Positions 7,561 to 16,768 of a stretch of 36,883 nt of DNA are shown here, piece after piece. The translations under genes and the position numbers were made by a program. Location of the stretch: the NCBI GenBank assembly GCA_947574505.1, contig CANPJW010000026.1:1-36883 (forward strand). Reading direction: 5' to 3'. Every line of letters begins with the position of its first letter. Position 1 is the first letter of the stretch. The notes under the pieces are model-generated. The model was not told where the DNA came from. It searched no databases and saw only the letters and a list, made by a program, of their open reading frames with translations. This DNA is from an uncultured Bacteroides sp. (GTDB lineage Bacteria; Bacteroidota; Bacteroidia; Bacteroidales; Bacteroidaceae).

Positions 7561-9228
7561 TCAACTCAATCCTTCTATTTCTCCATCCACAATATCGATA
7601 TGCAATGCTTGCGGTTCTTTAGGCAATCCCGGCATACGAAGAATTTCTCCGGCAATGGCTACAATCATTTCAGCTCCGTTATTGATTACAATATCTTTAA
7701 TATGGAACTCGAAGTTGTTCACTGCGCCATAAATCTTAGGATCGGCAGAGAATGAATACTGTGTCTTAGCAATACAAACCGGGTAATGAGTGATGCCCAT
7801 TTTCTCGATCTGTTTGATACGGTTGCGTGCAATACTGCTGTAAGTAATTACGCTGGCTCCGTAAAGATTAGTAGCCACCTTTTCAATCTTCTGCTGTATA
7901 TTATCTTCTTCCTTATATGTATAACGCAAAGGTTCGGACGGTTGATTTTCGATTGTATCTACTACCAGACGGGCCATGTCTACTGCCCCCTCTCCTCCTT
8001 CAGTGAACGCATTGTTGATGGTAAAACCGACTCCCAACTGTTCGCAATGTTCACGCAGTAATTCCATTTCTTCATCGGTGTCGGATGCAAACTTATTGAA
8101 AGCTACGATAACCGTCTGCCCGAATGAACGAAGATTACGGACGTGCTTGTCGAGGTTGCGCAATCCTTCTTTCAGCCCTTCCATGTTCGGTTCCTTGATG
8201 CGGTCGAGACTGACACCTCCGTGCATCTTCAATCCTTGTGCCGTAGCGACAATCACAGTGAGACGCGGTTGGAGCCCACTCTTGCGACATTTGATATTGT
8301 AGAACTTCTCTGCACCAAGATCGGCACCGAATCCGGCTTCTGTAATTACATAATCGCCGAAAGACATTGCCAATTTAGTGGCCAGAATAGAGTTACAACC
8401 ATGTGCGATATTAGCAAACGGACCGCCATGCACAAAAGCTGCAGTTCCTTCGGTAGTCTGCACCAGATTAGGATGGATGGCATCTTTCAGCAACACAGTG
8501 ATAGCTCCTGCCACTCCCAGATCTTTTACGGTAAAAGGCTGGTCGTCATAAGTGAAGCCCAACAGGATGTTTTCAATACGGCGACGGAGGTCGTTCACGT
8601 CTTTAGAAAGGCAAAGAATCGCCATAATCTCCGAAGCAGGAGTTATATCGAAACCGGACTCTTGGGTAATCCCGTTGGATTTAGGTCCGAGACCGACAAC
8701 GATACTACGCAACGAACGGTCATTCACATCAAGCACTCTCCGCCAAAGGATTTCTTTCAATCCGAAACCTTTTGCCTGGTTCTGATAGAGATAATTGTCA
8801 AGCAAGGCAGAAATCATGTTATGGGCAGAGGTGATGGCATGAAAATCCCCTGTGAAGTGGAGGTTAATCTTGTCCATCGGAAGCACTTGCGCATATCCGC
8901 CACCGGCCGCTCCTCCCTTCATACCGAAACAAGGACCGAGAGACGGTTCGCGAAGCGCAACAATCGCCTTCTTTCCTATTTTATTCAATCCCAAAGCAAG
9001 ACCGATAGATACGGTAGTTTTGCCGATACCCGCTTTGGTTGCCGTAATGGCAGTGACCAGGATGAGATTACTTTTCTTTACTTTCTCTTCATCAATCAAT
9101 TGTTCGGGAATCTTTGCGATATAGCGACCATAATTTTCCACTTCCTCGCGAGGGATTCCGACGCTTTCGGCAACCTGCTTTATTTTCTTCAGCTCAATGC
9201 CACGAGCTATTTCTATGTCTGATTTCAT
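7561..9228 (-). CDS. fhs: Formate--tetrahydrofolate ligase
   Basis: Fhs uses ATP to join formate to tetrahydrofolate, giving 10-formyl-THF for purine and formyl-Met synthesis; it is cytoplasmic. The 555 residues match the family. The P-loop is [16 protein letters not shown] near residue 65. [26 protein letters not shown] follows near 95, then [14 protein letters not shown] and the C-terminal [13 protein letters not shown] and [15 protein letters not shown] consensus promoter precedes it (9260-9290). With glyA next door and the formate-using purT at 30.7 kb, the window contains three enzymes of one-carbon and formate use. Confidence 0.99.
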   Translation of the reverse strand: MKSDIEIARGIELKKIKQVAESVGIPREEVENYGRYIAKIPEQLIDEEKVKKSNLILVTAITATKAGIGKTTVSIGLALGLNKIGKKAIVALREPSLGPCFGMKGGAAGGGYAQVLPMDKINLHFTGDFHAITSAHNMISALLDNYLYQNQAKGFGLKEILWRRVLDVNDRSLRSIVVGLGPKSNGITQESGFDITPASEIMAILCLSKDVNDLRRRIENILLGFTYDDQPFTVKDLGVAGAITVLLKDAIHPNLVQTTEGTAAFVHGGPFANIAHGCNSILATKLAMSFGDYVITEAGFGADLGAEKFYNIKCRKSGLQPRLTVIVATAQGLKMHGGVSLDRIKEPNMEGLKEGLRNLDKHVRNLRSFGQTVIVAFNKFASDTDEEMELLREHCEQLGVGFTINNAFTEGGEGAVDMARLVVDTIENQPSEPLRYTYKEEDNIQQKIEKVATNLYGASVITYSSIARNRIKQIEKMGITHYPVCIAKTQYSFSADPKIYGAVNNFEFHIKDIVINNGAEMIVAIAGEILRMPGLPKEPQALHIDIVDGEIEGLS

Positions 9229-9259
9229 ACAGAATATGGTTGGTTTTATTTTGAAAATG

Positions 9260-9290
9260 CAAAAGTAACAAATCTGCGTCGAGTAACAAA
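9260..9290 (-). promoter_or_regulatory. fhs: fhs promoter
   Basis: On the minus strand TACTTTTG (plus 9260-9267) is a full -7 match and TTTG (plus 9287-9290) lies 19 bp upstream, the ideal Bacteroides spacing. It lies 32 bp before the fhs ATG. It abuts the decayed antiporter, whose 5' end is missing here. Confidence 0.8.
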
Positions 9291-9306
9291 CTCTTTCCGC
9301 ACAATA

Positions 9307-10218
9307 ACTGTTGGATTTCGGTTGGGCAGGATCAGAATAAGGAAGTTTTCTTCAAGAACGGTAACCAGCGTACTTTTTGTAAGAGTATTGGCGGGACAAC
9401 TGAATATTACCGTAGACGGCCCGATGAAAGCAGTATTTTTTCTGCTCTTTTTATTTGCCGTAGGCTATAAGGTAGGCCCGCAATTCTTTCGCGGGCTGAA
9501 AAAAGATGGGTTACCACAAGTGGGATTCGCCGTGCTGATGTGTATTGTCAGCCTGATAGCCCCGTGGATACTGGCCAAAATCATGGGGTATCATGGGGTA
9601 TCATGTGGGGGAAGCTGCCGGATTACTGGCGGGTTCACAGACTATTTCAGCCGTTATCGGTGTGGCAAGCGACACAATCAATCAGTTGGGTATCAGCGAA
9701 GCGCAGAAGGCTACGTATATCAATGCCATTCCGGTGGCTTACGCCGTGACTTATATTTTCGGTACGGCAGGCTCGGCATGGCTCTTGGCTTCCCTAGGCC
9801 CGAAGATGCTGGGTGGACTGGACAAGGTAAAGGCGGATTGCAAAGCATTGGAAGCACAAATGGGGACTTCGGAAGTAGATGAACCGGGATTCTCTCCTGC
9901 CCTTCGTCCCGTGGTGGAACGGGTTCGCCAGCAGGGAGTTGTAAAGGAAGTCAGTCTTGACATGATTCTCCAACCGGGCGATGAAGTAGTATTGAGCGGA
10001 CGACGAGAGTTCGTTATCGGTGAAGAAGATTGGATCGGGCCGGAAGTGGTGGATGCACAGTTACTCGATTTTCCGGCGGAGACGTTGCCGGTCATGGTTA
10101 CTCACCGGACTTTCGCGGGAGAAAAGATTGCGACGATCTGGGCACAGAAATTCATGCATGGTGTCAGCATCCGCAGCATCAAGCGTGCAGGTATCAATGT
10201 TCCTGTACTTGCGCAGAC
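9307..10218 (+). pseudogene. Decayed aspartate:alanine antiporter (AAE family), N-terminal half
   Basis: The translation follows an AspT/YidE-type antiporter (AAExchanger family; import of aspartate against alanine in known members). Frame 1 gives [20 protein letters not shown], then [30 protein letters not shown] and a helix to KIMGY. Frame 2 continues [41 protein letters not shown], and the start of a TrkA-C (RCK) domain up to [20 protein letters not shown]. Four lesions are visible. The start codon and first residues are gone. Conserved small residues are changed to Arg (SSRTV, VRVL). A 10-bp tandem duplication shifts the frame. The second RCK and second membrane half are deleted. It cannot make a transporter. 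Confidence 0.88.
9581..9600 (+). repeat. 10-bp tandem duplication causing a frameshift
   Basis: TCATGGGGTA occurs twice in tandem (9581-9590, 9591-9600) and is followed by TCATGTGGGG. Removing one copy restores the reading frame [12 protein letters not shown] expected for the antiporter. This identifies the mutation as a replication-slippage duplication. Confidence 0.9.
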
Positions 10219-10359
10219 GGTGGTGGTTTCGCTGGCCCGAAATGGAGTGTCCGCGTATCGCTTGCCAATCTGAATGAAGCCGATTATGTAAAAATCGGGC
10301 AGAGTATCAAGCGGGTACTGGAAGAGTATGCCGAAACTTGGAAAGCATCCGTATCATAA
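10216..10359 (+). pseudogene. C-terminal remnant of aspartate 4-decarboxylase
   Basis: The last 47 codons before the TAA at 10357 encode [20 protein letters not shown], then EADYVKIGQSIKRVLEEYAETW. This is the C-terminus of the PLP-dependent aspartate 4-decarboxylase (AsdA/AspD type), which turns aspartate into alanine and CO2. It follows the antiporter remnant in another frame, so one deletion removed the antiporter's C-terminal half and nearly all of the decarboxylase gene. The junction lies in about 10210-10230, around GACGGTGGTGG. The two enzymes together form the aspartate/alanine proton-motive cycle in other bacteria. Confidence 0.85.
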
Positions 10360-10361
10360 GT

Positions 10362-12470
10362 TTATTTAAAACGGGAAGTATCAATTTCTTCCCGTTTTTT
10401 CTCTTTATATCCGCCGAATTTATAGTTGAAAGAAATGCCGAACTCACGTGTTGTTCTCATATAATGGTTCTTCACGTTCTGATTGCCGAAACGGATGCGT
10501 GTGGAAATGGTAGAGGTATTGAATATGTCATCGCATTTCAGTGTGAGTTGCGCCTTGCCCTTGGCGAAAGTATAACGCAGTGCTGTATTCAGGTTTCCCG
10601 AACGGGGAAGGTCGAATGTTCCCTGTATCATTTTGTTTTGATAAAAGCCGGTCAGGGTCAGCTTCAAATCCGGTTTGGTGGAGAGGGTGAAGGTATTGTT
10701 CATGGTCAGCACAAATGTATAGAGTTTGCGGTCGAACGAAATATCCCAAAAATCGCTGTCCTTTTGGTGGTAACGAAGTCCGACTGCCGTCAGGCGGGAA
10801 TCCAGCCAATTCTTTATTTTAAACGGAACGGCCATCATAATTCCTGCCTGTTCTGAAAAGTCGAAGTTGAAAAATTTATAGATTTCTACCAGGCGGTCGG
10901 GAGATTGGTAAAGGGTCTGCATCTCATTATTTTTCGTATAGCTGCAATAGGCGGAAAAGACGTATTTGCCTTTTAAGATATAGCTAAGTGTCGTTTCATA
11001 ATTCGCGGCGGGTTTGAGCAGGGGATTGCCCTGGATTTCGGAATAAGCGCCCATATAAGAGGTGGCATTCTGTACGCTCCAATATTCGGGGTATTCCTTA
11101 TCGCTGCTTAATGAGAGTTGCAGCATGTGTCCGGCGGCGGGAGTATAAGTAAGGTTGGCAACCGGGTAGAAGCTCCATTCATTCCAAATGTCCGTATGAT
11201 ATTGTTCGGCCGCTAAAGAGATATCCGCCGAGAATTTCTGCCCGAAGTTTTTGCTTAGGCCGGCGTAGAAGTTGAGGGTTTGTTCACGGCGGCGGGACTG
11301 CATGTTATTGTCAGGCAGCAGGGTTTCAGTTCCGGGTTCGTAGTATCTTTGGAAGCTATGGTCTAAGGCGGTCGTGTATGCCATACCATAGTTCAACCCC
11401 CAGTCCTTGCCCAAGGTATGTTCTTGTCCGGCATAGAAACGCCATTGGTTGATTCGCTGGTTATCCCGGCTTAGGAAGTTCATGGTTTCATTTCCCAGCG
11501 TACTGTATAGAAGTTGACTGCCGGGAGAACGGTAATAGGTAAATTCCACGCCGGCTTTCAGGCCGAACGGGGTTTGATAGTCGAGTTTCGTGTTATGGAG
11601 CTGATTGTCCGCGTGCGAGTTTGTCAATGAGTTTTGTGCACCGGTCACTGTGGCATTATGTTTGGAGTCTGTAAAGGCTGTTGTATATACAAGGCTGAGC
11701 AGATGTTGGTCTGTAAAGGCATAATCCATTCCGAGACGTATCTGATGGCTGTTGTTACGGGAGATTGTGTTTTCATACATATCCATCTGATGTGTTGAAC
11801 CGTCGGCAAGCGTGTGAAGCGCTTCTTTGTCCGTCTCTCTCCGGTCGCGGTCGTAAGAGTAAGAGTAAAGAAGGTCAGCAGAGAATTTACGGCCGGAATA
11901 AAGAAGGCTTCCACGCTCTGCCAAGGATTCGAAATGGTTTTGATTAAAAGCGGTATAGAGTTCTCCCTGAAGGGAAGGTTCGTGTCCTGTGCCTGAAGCC
12001 AGTACCAGGTTTATCATAGCACCCCGGACTTGGTAACGTGCCGGAGCGGAGTACATCACTTCCGCCTTTTCGATCCGGCTGACGGGGATTGATTTCAATA
12101 ATGCGTTTAATTGTCCGGTAGACAGGGTGGTCACTTTTCCATTGATAACGACGGTTACTTCCTGACCGCCCAGCATCAGTCCTTCCCCCAAGTCCATGAC
12201 TCCCGGAAGGTTTTTCACGGCGTCATAGGCATTGTCTACGGGCAGGTTGCCTAGCAGTCTCGGAAGGTCATAGACCAGTTTTCCCTGTTCCGCCTTAACG
12301 ATGGGGCGTTCGCCGGTTATCATTACTTCGGGCAGTTCTTTGAATATGCTGTCGATGTAAGCTATATTTTTCACGCTATCCGCAGGGGCTTGCATTTGCT
12401 GTTCCTGCTGTGCCGCTACCGGCATCCATGCGCAGACGCAAAGCGGAAGTAGTAAACTGATTCGTTTCAT
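10362..12470 (-). CDS. TonB-type outer-membrane beta-barrel receptor
   Basis: This is a 702-residue outer-membrane protein. A signal peptide runs from MKRISLLLPLCVCAWMPVAA to about residue 21. A plug-like domain follows (about 45-150; LPEVMITGERPIVKAEQGKLVYD, the hinge NLPGVMDLGEGLMLGGQEVTV, then SRIEKAEVMYSAPARYQ). The remainder is a long barrel of the OMP_b-brl_3 type with aromatic strands, ending REFGISFNYKFGG plus a charged tail. There is no N-terminal carboxypeptidase-like domain and no lipoprotein partner, so it is not a SusCD pair. I chose the Met at 12470 so that the signal peptide starts the protein (ATG 12482 is also possible). It is divergent from a two-component system, which may control it. 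Substrate unknown. Confidence 0.85.
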   Translation of the reverse strand: MKRISLLLPLCVCAWMPVAAQQEQQMQAPADSVKNIAYIDSIFKELPEVMITGERPIVKAEQGKLVYDLPRLLGNLPVDNAYDAVKNLPGVMDLGEGLMLGGQEVTVVINGKVTTLSTGQLNALLKSIPVSRIEKAEVMYSAPARYQVRGAMINLVLASGTGHEPSLQGELYTAFNQNHFESLAERGSLLYSGRKFSADLLYSYSYDRDRRETDKEALHTLADGSTHQMDMYENTISRNNSHQIRLGMDYAFTDQHLLSLVYTTAFTDSKHNATVTGAQNSLTNSHADNQLHNTKLDYQTPFGLKAGVEFTYYRSPGSQLLYSTLGNETMNFLSRDNQRINQWRFYAGQEHTLGKDWGLNYGMAYTTALDHSFQRYYEPGTETLLPDNNMQSRRREQTLNFYAGLSKNFGQKFSADISLAAEQYHTDIWNEWSFYPVANLTYTPAAGHMLQLSLSSDKEYPEYWSVQNATSYMGAYSEIQGNPLLKPAANYETTLSYILKGKYVFSAYCSYTKNNEMQTLYQSPDRLVEIYKFFNFDFSEQAGIMMAVPFKIKNWLDSRLTAVGLRYHQKDSDFWDISFDRKLYTFVLTMNNTFTLSTKPDLKLTLTGFYQNKMIQGTFDLPRSGNLNTALRYTFAKGKAQLTLKCDDIFNTSTISTRIRFGNQNVKNHYMRTTREFGISFNYKFGGYKEKKREEIDTSRFK
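10368..10400. terminator. Bidirectional terminator
   Basis: An 11-bp stem pairs AAAACGGGAAG (10368-10378) with CTTCCCGTTTT (10388-10398). T-rich sequence follows on the plus strand and T-rich sequence is also present on the minus side. It was the terminator of the lost aspartate decarboxylase gene and lies inside the last codons of the convergent barrel-protein gene. Confidence 0.8.
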
Positions 12471-12593
12471 TTCGTATTTCATTAATTTTGGTACTCTGCA
12501 AAATACGGCAGAAAAAGCGAGACTTTGCGTTATCGCCCGCTTATCTAGTGTTATTTAGTCTTATCAAAGAGAAGGGATATAATTGTTTCCTCT

Positions 12594-12601
12594 TATCTTT
12601 G
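12594..12601 (+). promoter_or_regulatory. Histidine kinase gene promoter -7 element
   Basis: TATCTTTG is a full -7 match only 5 bp before the ATG at 12607, so the mRNA would have almost no leader. This supports the start at 12607 over the in-frame ATG at 12583, which lies upstream of the promoter. Confidence 0.6.
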
Positions 12602-12606
12602 CGGGT

Positions 12607-14121
12607 ATGAAATTACCATTGAAACATATCGTTATTCTAGTCATTTGCTCGTTAGCGGGTATCTTTGTCTATCAGGCTTATTGGTTGACAGGGCTTTACC
12701 GGACTATGAAGCAGGATATGGAAAATACCATCAGGGATGCCATGCGTACGAGTGACTTCAACGAGATAGTGCTCCGGGTGAATGAACTTCAGAAGGATAA
12801 TGTGGAGCATGGCTCGGTGACGGTGTCTGCCGGATATGGCGCGGACGGTAATTCATTAGTGACAAGTCAGACGATTTCTTATACGGACAGTACTTATAAG
12901 GATACGCTACATTCACGGACGGAGACAATAGCCGACACGGTAAGGACGGATACAGGAAGTGACGAAGCACGGGCAGTTGCGTCCAGTGAAAGCGGACTGG
13001 ACGTTTTATTGAAGAAGCAGGATTCTTTGAAGGAACTGCTGCTTAGTATTCAGCAAGGTATCCATGCGGGAGTAGATACGTATATCGACATTAACCTGCA
13101 ACGATATGACAGTCTGCTGAACAATGTGCTGAAGGAACATGAACTTGAAATTCCGCATCATACTTTATTGATTCATACCGGAAGGAATGCGGATTCCACC
13201 GTTATGTATATTGATACTGTCGGTATGGCGGGAGACAGCAGTTACATCCCTACTCCACGGGCGGTTCGTTACGATTACGACTTTAACATGAGTCGCAGTC
13301 AGCGTTACCAGCTTGTCTTTGAACCTGTCGATTCACTGGTATGGAAACATATGACGGGAATTCTGACTACTTCTTTCATTATTCTACTTATTTTAGGATT
13401 CTCCTTTTGGTTTCTTATCCGGACGCTACTCCGGCAAAAGACATTGGAAGAAATAAAAAGTGATTTTACCAATAATATCACGCATGAACTGAAAACGCCG
13501 ATTGCGGTGGCTTACGCGGCGAATGATGCGTTACTCAATTTTAATCAGGCGGAAGAAAAGACGAAACGGGATCAATATCTGCGTATCTGCCAGGAACAGT
13601 TGCAACGTTTGAGTAGTTTGGTAGAACAGATTTTATCTATGAGTATGGAACGCCGCAAGACTTTCCGCCTGCATCCCGAAGAGGTCAATCTGAAAGAGTT
13701 GATCGTTTCATTGGTGGAACAGCACCAACTGAAGGCGGACAAGCCGGCGCAGATAACTTTGGAGATTGAACCAAAGACACTGACTATCGTAGTAGACCGG
13801 ACACATTTCAGTAATATTATCAGTAACCTGATAGACAATGCCGTGAAGTATTCGAAAGAGAGAGCCGATATTACCATTCGTTGCCGGCAGACGGAGCAGA
13901 CGGTTACAATCAGTATCGCCGACCGGGGAATCGGGATTCCTTTGGATAAACAGAAGCATATATTCGATAAGTTTTACCGGGTTCCGACAGGCAATCTTCA
14001 CAATGCTAAAGGGTATGGACTGGGACTTTTCTATGTGAAAAGCATGGTGGAGAAACACGGCGGAACGATTACCGTAAAAAGCGAACCGGGAAAAGGAAGT
14101 ATATTTACCATCACTCTATAA
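12607..14121 (+). CDS. Sensor histidine kinase
   Basis: This is a membrane-bound histidine kinase of 504 residues from ATG 12607. Membrane helix 1 is about residues 6-26 (HIVILVICSLAGIFVYQAYWL). A periplasmic sensor part of about 230 residues follows with no domain I know. Membrane helix 2 is near 250-272 (GILTTSFIILLILGFSFWFLI). HisKA has the phosphorylated His in NITHELKTPIAVA (about residue 293). The ATPase domain shows the N box (IISNLIDNAVKYS), G1 (ADRGIGIP), F box (IFDKFYRV) and G2 (KGYGLGLFYV). It is followed 32 bp later by its response regulator. Being divergent from the barrel gene suggests that locus as a target; that is inference. Confidence 0.95.
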   Translation: MKLPLKHIVILVICSLAGIFVYQAYWLTGLYRTMKQDMENTIRDAMRTSDFNEIVLRVNELQKDNVEHGSVTVSAGYGADGNSLVTSQTISYTDSTYKDTLHSRTETIADTVRTDTGSDEARAVASSESGLDVLLKKQDSLKELLLSIQQGIHAGVDTYIDINLQRYDSLLNNVLKEHELEIPHHTLLIHTGRNADSTVMYIDTVGMAGDSSYIPTPRAVRYDYDFNMSRSQRYQLVFEPVDSLVWKHMTGILTTSFIILLILGFSFWFLIRTLLRQKTLEEIKSDFTNNITHELKTPIAVAYAANDALLNFNQAEEKTKRDQYLRICQEQLQRLSSLVEQILSMSMERRKTFRLHPEEVNLKELIVSLVEQHQLKADKPAQITLEIEPKTLTIVVDRTHFSNIISNLIDNAVKYSKERADITIRCRQTEQTVTISIADRGIGIPLDKQKHIFDKFYRVPTGNLHNAKGYGLGLFYVKSMVEKHGGTITVKSEPGKGSIFTITL

Positions 14122-14153
14122 AATACACTTGAACTCTATAAAACACTTGGATC

Positions 14154-14849
14154 ATGAGCAAAAACGAAATAACAGTACTGCTGGTAGAAGACGAGCTGAC
14201 TCTCGCCATGATTATCAAAGATACGCTTGAAGATAGTGGATTCATTATCCATACAGCCGCCGATGGAGAGGAAGGGCTACGCCTTTTCTTCGAACTCCGG
14301 CCGGATGTATTGGTGGCAGATGTTATGATGCCCAAAATGGATGGTTTCGAAATGGTGCGTAGAATTCGTCAGACGGACAAGCAGACCCCTGTCCTGTTCC
14401 TGACTGCCCGTTCGGGCATCAATGATGTGGTGGAAGGCTTTGAGCTCGGTGCCAATGATTATCTGAAGAAGCCTTTCAGCATGCAGGAGTTGATTATCCG
14501 TATCAAGGCGCTTATGGGGAAAGCATTCCTTTTCTCTGAAAATAAAACTTCCAACCGTTTTGAGATTGGGAGTTATCTGTTCGATCCCATAGCACAGACA
14601 TTGCTGCATGCCGGAGTGAAACAGGAACTCTCTCATCGTGAATCGGAGATTTTGAAACGGTTGTGTGAGAATCGTAACCAGGTAGTTAACACGCAGGATG
14701 TATTGCTCGAATTTTGGGGAGATGACAGCTTCTTCAATTCCCGGAGCCTGCATGTGTTTATCACGAAATTACGTCATAAGCTCTCGTCAGACGAACAGAT
14801 TCGTATCGTAAATGTACGGGGAATCGGATATAAATTGATTGCTACTTAA
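14154..14849 (+). CDS. OmpR-family response regulator
   Basis: This 231-residue DNA-binding response regulator is the partner of the kinase just upstream. The receiver domain (about 6-120) has the acidic pair VEDE, the phospho-acceptor Asp in LVADVMMPKMDG (residue 56), Thr in VLFLTARSG and Lys in NDYLKKPFSMQEL. The C-terminal winged helix (about 135-231) shows LSHRESEILKRLCENRNQVV, the recognition helix SRSLHVFITKLRHKL and the wing IVNVRGIGYKL. It probably binds promoters of this locus, such as the divergent barrel gene or the exported protein at 14966, which has its own promoter. Confidence 0.96.
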   Translation: MSKNEITVLLVEDELTLAMIIKDTLEDSGFIIHTAADGEEGLRLFFELRPDVLVADVMMPKMDGFEMVRRIRQTDKQTPVLFLTARSGINDVVEGFELGANDYLKKPFSMQELIIRIKALMGKAFLFSENKTSNRFEIGSYLFDPIAQTLLHAGVKQELSHRESEILKRLCENRNQVVNTQDVLLEFWGDDSFFNSRSLHVFITKLRHKLSSDEQIRIVNVRGIGYKLIAT

Positions 14850-14935
14850 ACTGGCATCTAAATAATGTCAGCATGTTTTAAGGAGTTTTTCTCTAAGAAA
14901 ATATAACGAAGGTGGGTAGTCAGGCTGAAAATTTC

Positions 14936-14943
14936 TATCTTTG
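14936..14943 (+). promoter_or_regulatory. Promoter -7 element of the exported protein gene
   Basis: TATCTTTG is a full match to TAnnTTTG, 22 bp before the ATG at 14966. It shows that the following gene has its own transcript and that the in-frame start at 14912, upstream of this site, is not used. Confidence 0.65.
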
Positions 14944-14965
14944 TCGTAAATCAACCTTTACGAAG

Positions 14966-15505
14966 ATGAAAAAACTGATTCTATTTCTTTCGCTGGCATT
15001 ATCAGTCGGTTTTGCATCCGCACAGTCGGAAATTCCTTCCGATAGTATTCGTCGTGCCCCGTCAGTCAATGTAAAAGAGTTCGGCGGTTTCTTACTGGAT
15101 ATGGGATTGATGAATGTCACTGCTCCCCAACTGCCTAAGTTTGATTTGAGTATGCCTGATTTGAGTAAAGACTACAATCAGATATTCCGTTTCAATACGG
15201 ATGCTACCTATACACAGGGATTTACGAATGCTTTTTCTTCCTCTTCTTTTTCCGGTTTCGGATATAGATATGGTTGGGGATTGTCTTCTTCTCCGCAATT
15301 TATGCAGATGGGCTCTTTCAAGCTGAAAAATGGAATGAGAATCAATACGTATGGAGATTATGATAAAGACGGTTGGAGAATACCCAACCGGAGCGCTATG
15401 CCTTGGGAAAAAAATAATTTCCGGGGTGCATTCGAGCTAAAATCCGCCAATGGTAATTTCGGCATACGGATTGAAGTGCAGCAGGGGCGCAATGTCCCCT
15501 ACTAA
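14966..15505 (+). CDS. Hypothetical exported protein
   Basis: This 179-residue protein has a signal peptide (KKLILFLSLALSVGFASA, then QSEIPSD). I do not recognise the mature part. It has a Ser/Phe-rich stretch (TNAFSSSSFSGFGYRYGWGL) and an end that looks like one or two beta strands (FRGAFELKSANGNFGIRIEVQQ). Placement after the two-component system suggests an envelope role, but a separate promoter argues that it is not simply part of that operon. Periplasmic or outer-membrane-attached location is inferred from the signal peptide; no lipobox Cys is seen. Confidence 0.75.
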   Translation: MKKLILFLSLALSVGFASAQSEIPSDSIRRAPSVNVKEFGGFLLDMGLMNVTAPQLPKFDLSMPDLSKDYNQIFRFNTDATYTQGFTNAFSSSSFSGFGYRYGWGLSSSPQFMQMGSFKLKNGMRINTYGDYDKDGWRIPNRSAMPWEKNNFRGAFELKSANGNFGIRIEVQQGRNVPY

Positions 15506-15553
15506 AACCCAAAAGGAATCGACAATCCTAAGGGAATCGGTTACTGGAAAAAA

Positions 15554-16576
15554 TTAACGGGAGTCCCTTAGAAAAGCTTCGTCCGCAGCCCTCATCGAAC
15601 CGGCTATACGGTCACACCATGAATCAAATTCCGGGTCGGGTGTTTGAGATTCAGGATGGGTAAGCATATAGTGTACAGATTGTCTCAGACCGTCCGCCAT
15701 GGAAATATGGCAAATAAAATCAGGCACGAGACGTTTTATCTTCGAATTATCAAAGACAACGGTAGCTGCTTTGTCTCCCAGCAGTTCACCTCTGAAATCA
15801 TAATTTTCTCCATGACTGGCAAGGAAATCGGAAGGAACGTGTAATGCGTTCAAAGGTTTTCCTAAAGCATCGGCAATCGTTTGGTAAATCTGATTCCAGG
15901 TCATGCTTTCATCGGTAGTGATATGAAAGGCATTCCCTATGGCATGGGGATTTAACATCAGTCCTACATATCCTTCGGCAAAGTCCTTGGAATGTGTCAA
16001 TGTCCACAGAGATGTCCCGTCACCGGGGATAATCACAGGTTTTCCGTCGAGAATACGTTTTAAAATCTGCCAGTTGCCTTTGTTTCCATGTACGCTGACA
16101 GGCGGTTTCGTGCCATTATAGGTGTGACTGGGGCGGACAATGGTTACCGGGAATCTATCCGACCGATAAGCTGCCATCAGTACTTCTTCCGCTTCTATCT
16201 TATTTCGCGAATATTGCCAATAGGGATTTGACAAAGGGGTGCTCTCTGTTATGCGGTAATCAGCCAATGGTTTCTGATAGGCGGAAGCACTGCTGATAAA
16301 GATATATTGCCTGGTCTTATTATGAAACAGACGAATGTCACGCTTCACATCTTCTGCCGTATAGGCTATGAATTGGGCAACTACGTCGTAACTTTCATTT
16401 GCGATGGCTTTTGCCACAGCGTCTTCATCGTTTATATCTGCAAGGATGCCGCGGATTCCTTCCGGCATCTTTTTCGAACCGCGGTTGAGAAGGGTAATCT
16501 CCCACCCTCTTTGTTGTGCCAATGCAACGACATCGGTACTGATTGTACCTGTTCCACCAATGAATAATACTTTCAT
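15554..16576 (-). CDS. NAD(P)-dependent epimerase/dehydratase (extended SDR)
   Basis: This 340-residue extended short-chain dehydrogenase/reductase has a Rossmann N-terminus with the nucleotide loop FIGGTGTIS at residues 5-13. The active-site Ser region is FISSASAYQ and the catalytic pair is in YWQYSRNKIEAEE (YxxxK). The substrate half includes VTIVRPSHTYN and GDGTSLWTLTHSKDFAEG. It resembles the CSP41/NAD-dependent epimerase group (SDR a5-like) and probably acts on a nucleotide sugar or related compound; the substrate is unknown. A -7 match for it (CAAATATA on plus at 16604-16611) lies 28 bp upstream. It is divergent from the AraC-type regulator at 16769, which may control it. Confidence 0.88.
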   Translation of the reverse strand: MKVLFIGGTGTISTDVVALAQQRGWEITLLNRGSKKMPEGIRGILADINDEDAVAKAIANESYDVVAQFIAYTAEDVKRDIRLFHNKTRQYIFISSASAYQKPLADYRITESTPLSNPYWQYSRNKIEAEEVLMAAYRSDRFPVTIVRPSHTYNGTKPPVSVHGNKGNWQILKRILDGKPVIIPGDGTSLWTLTHSKDFAEGYVGLMLNPHAIGNAFHITTDESMTWNQIYQTIADALGKPLNALHVPSDFLASHGENYDFRGELLGDKAATVVFDNSKIKRLVPDFICHISMADGLRQSVHYMLTHPESQTPDPEFDSWCDRIAGSMRAADEAFLRDSR

Positions 16577-16734
16577 AAAAATAGGTCTTTAAATTCTGTG
16601 GAACAAATATATCAATTCTATGGTTCATTTCCGCCAATCGTTGGTATTAATTTGCTGTAGTATACAAATTACAGATTCTTGTACCCTTATTACTGATTTG
16701 AATATCAGAATGAGAAAGATATATCGAAATGTTT

Positions 16735-16742
16735 TATCTTTG
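16735..16742 (+). promoter_or_regulatory. Promoter -7 element of the AraC-type gene
   Basis: TATCTTTG is a full -7 match 26 bp before the ATG at 16769. The 192-bp region shared with the divergent SDR gene also holds a short inverted repeat, CTGAT/ATCAG, near 16693-16708. Confidence 0.6.
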
Positions 16743-16768
16743 TGGCAGAAGATAAATAACAAGGCACT

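Noticed and set aside
8143..9222. Long plus-strand frame of 359 codons opposite fhs
   Set aside because: It is the shadow of the fhs coding strand; composition is unlike a protein family and fhs is fully conserved.
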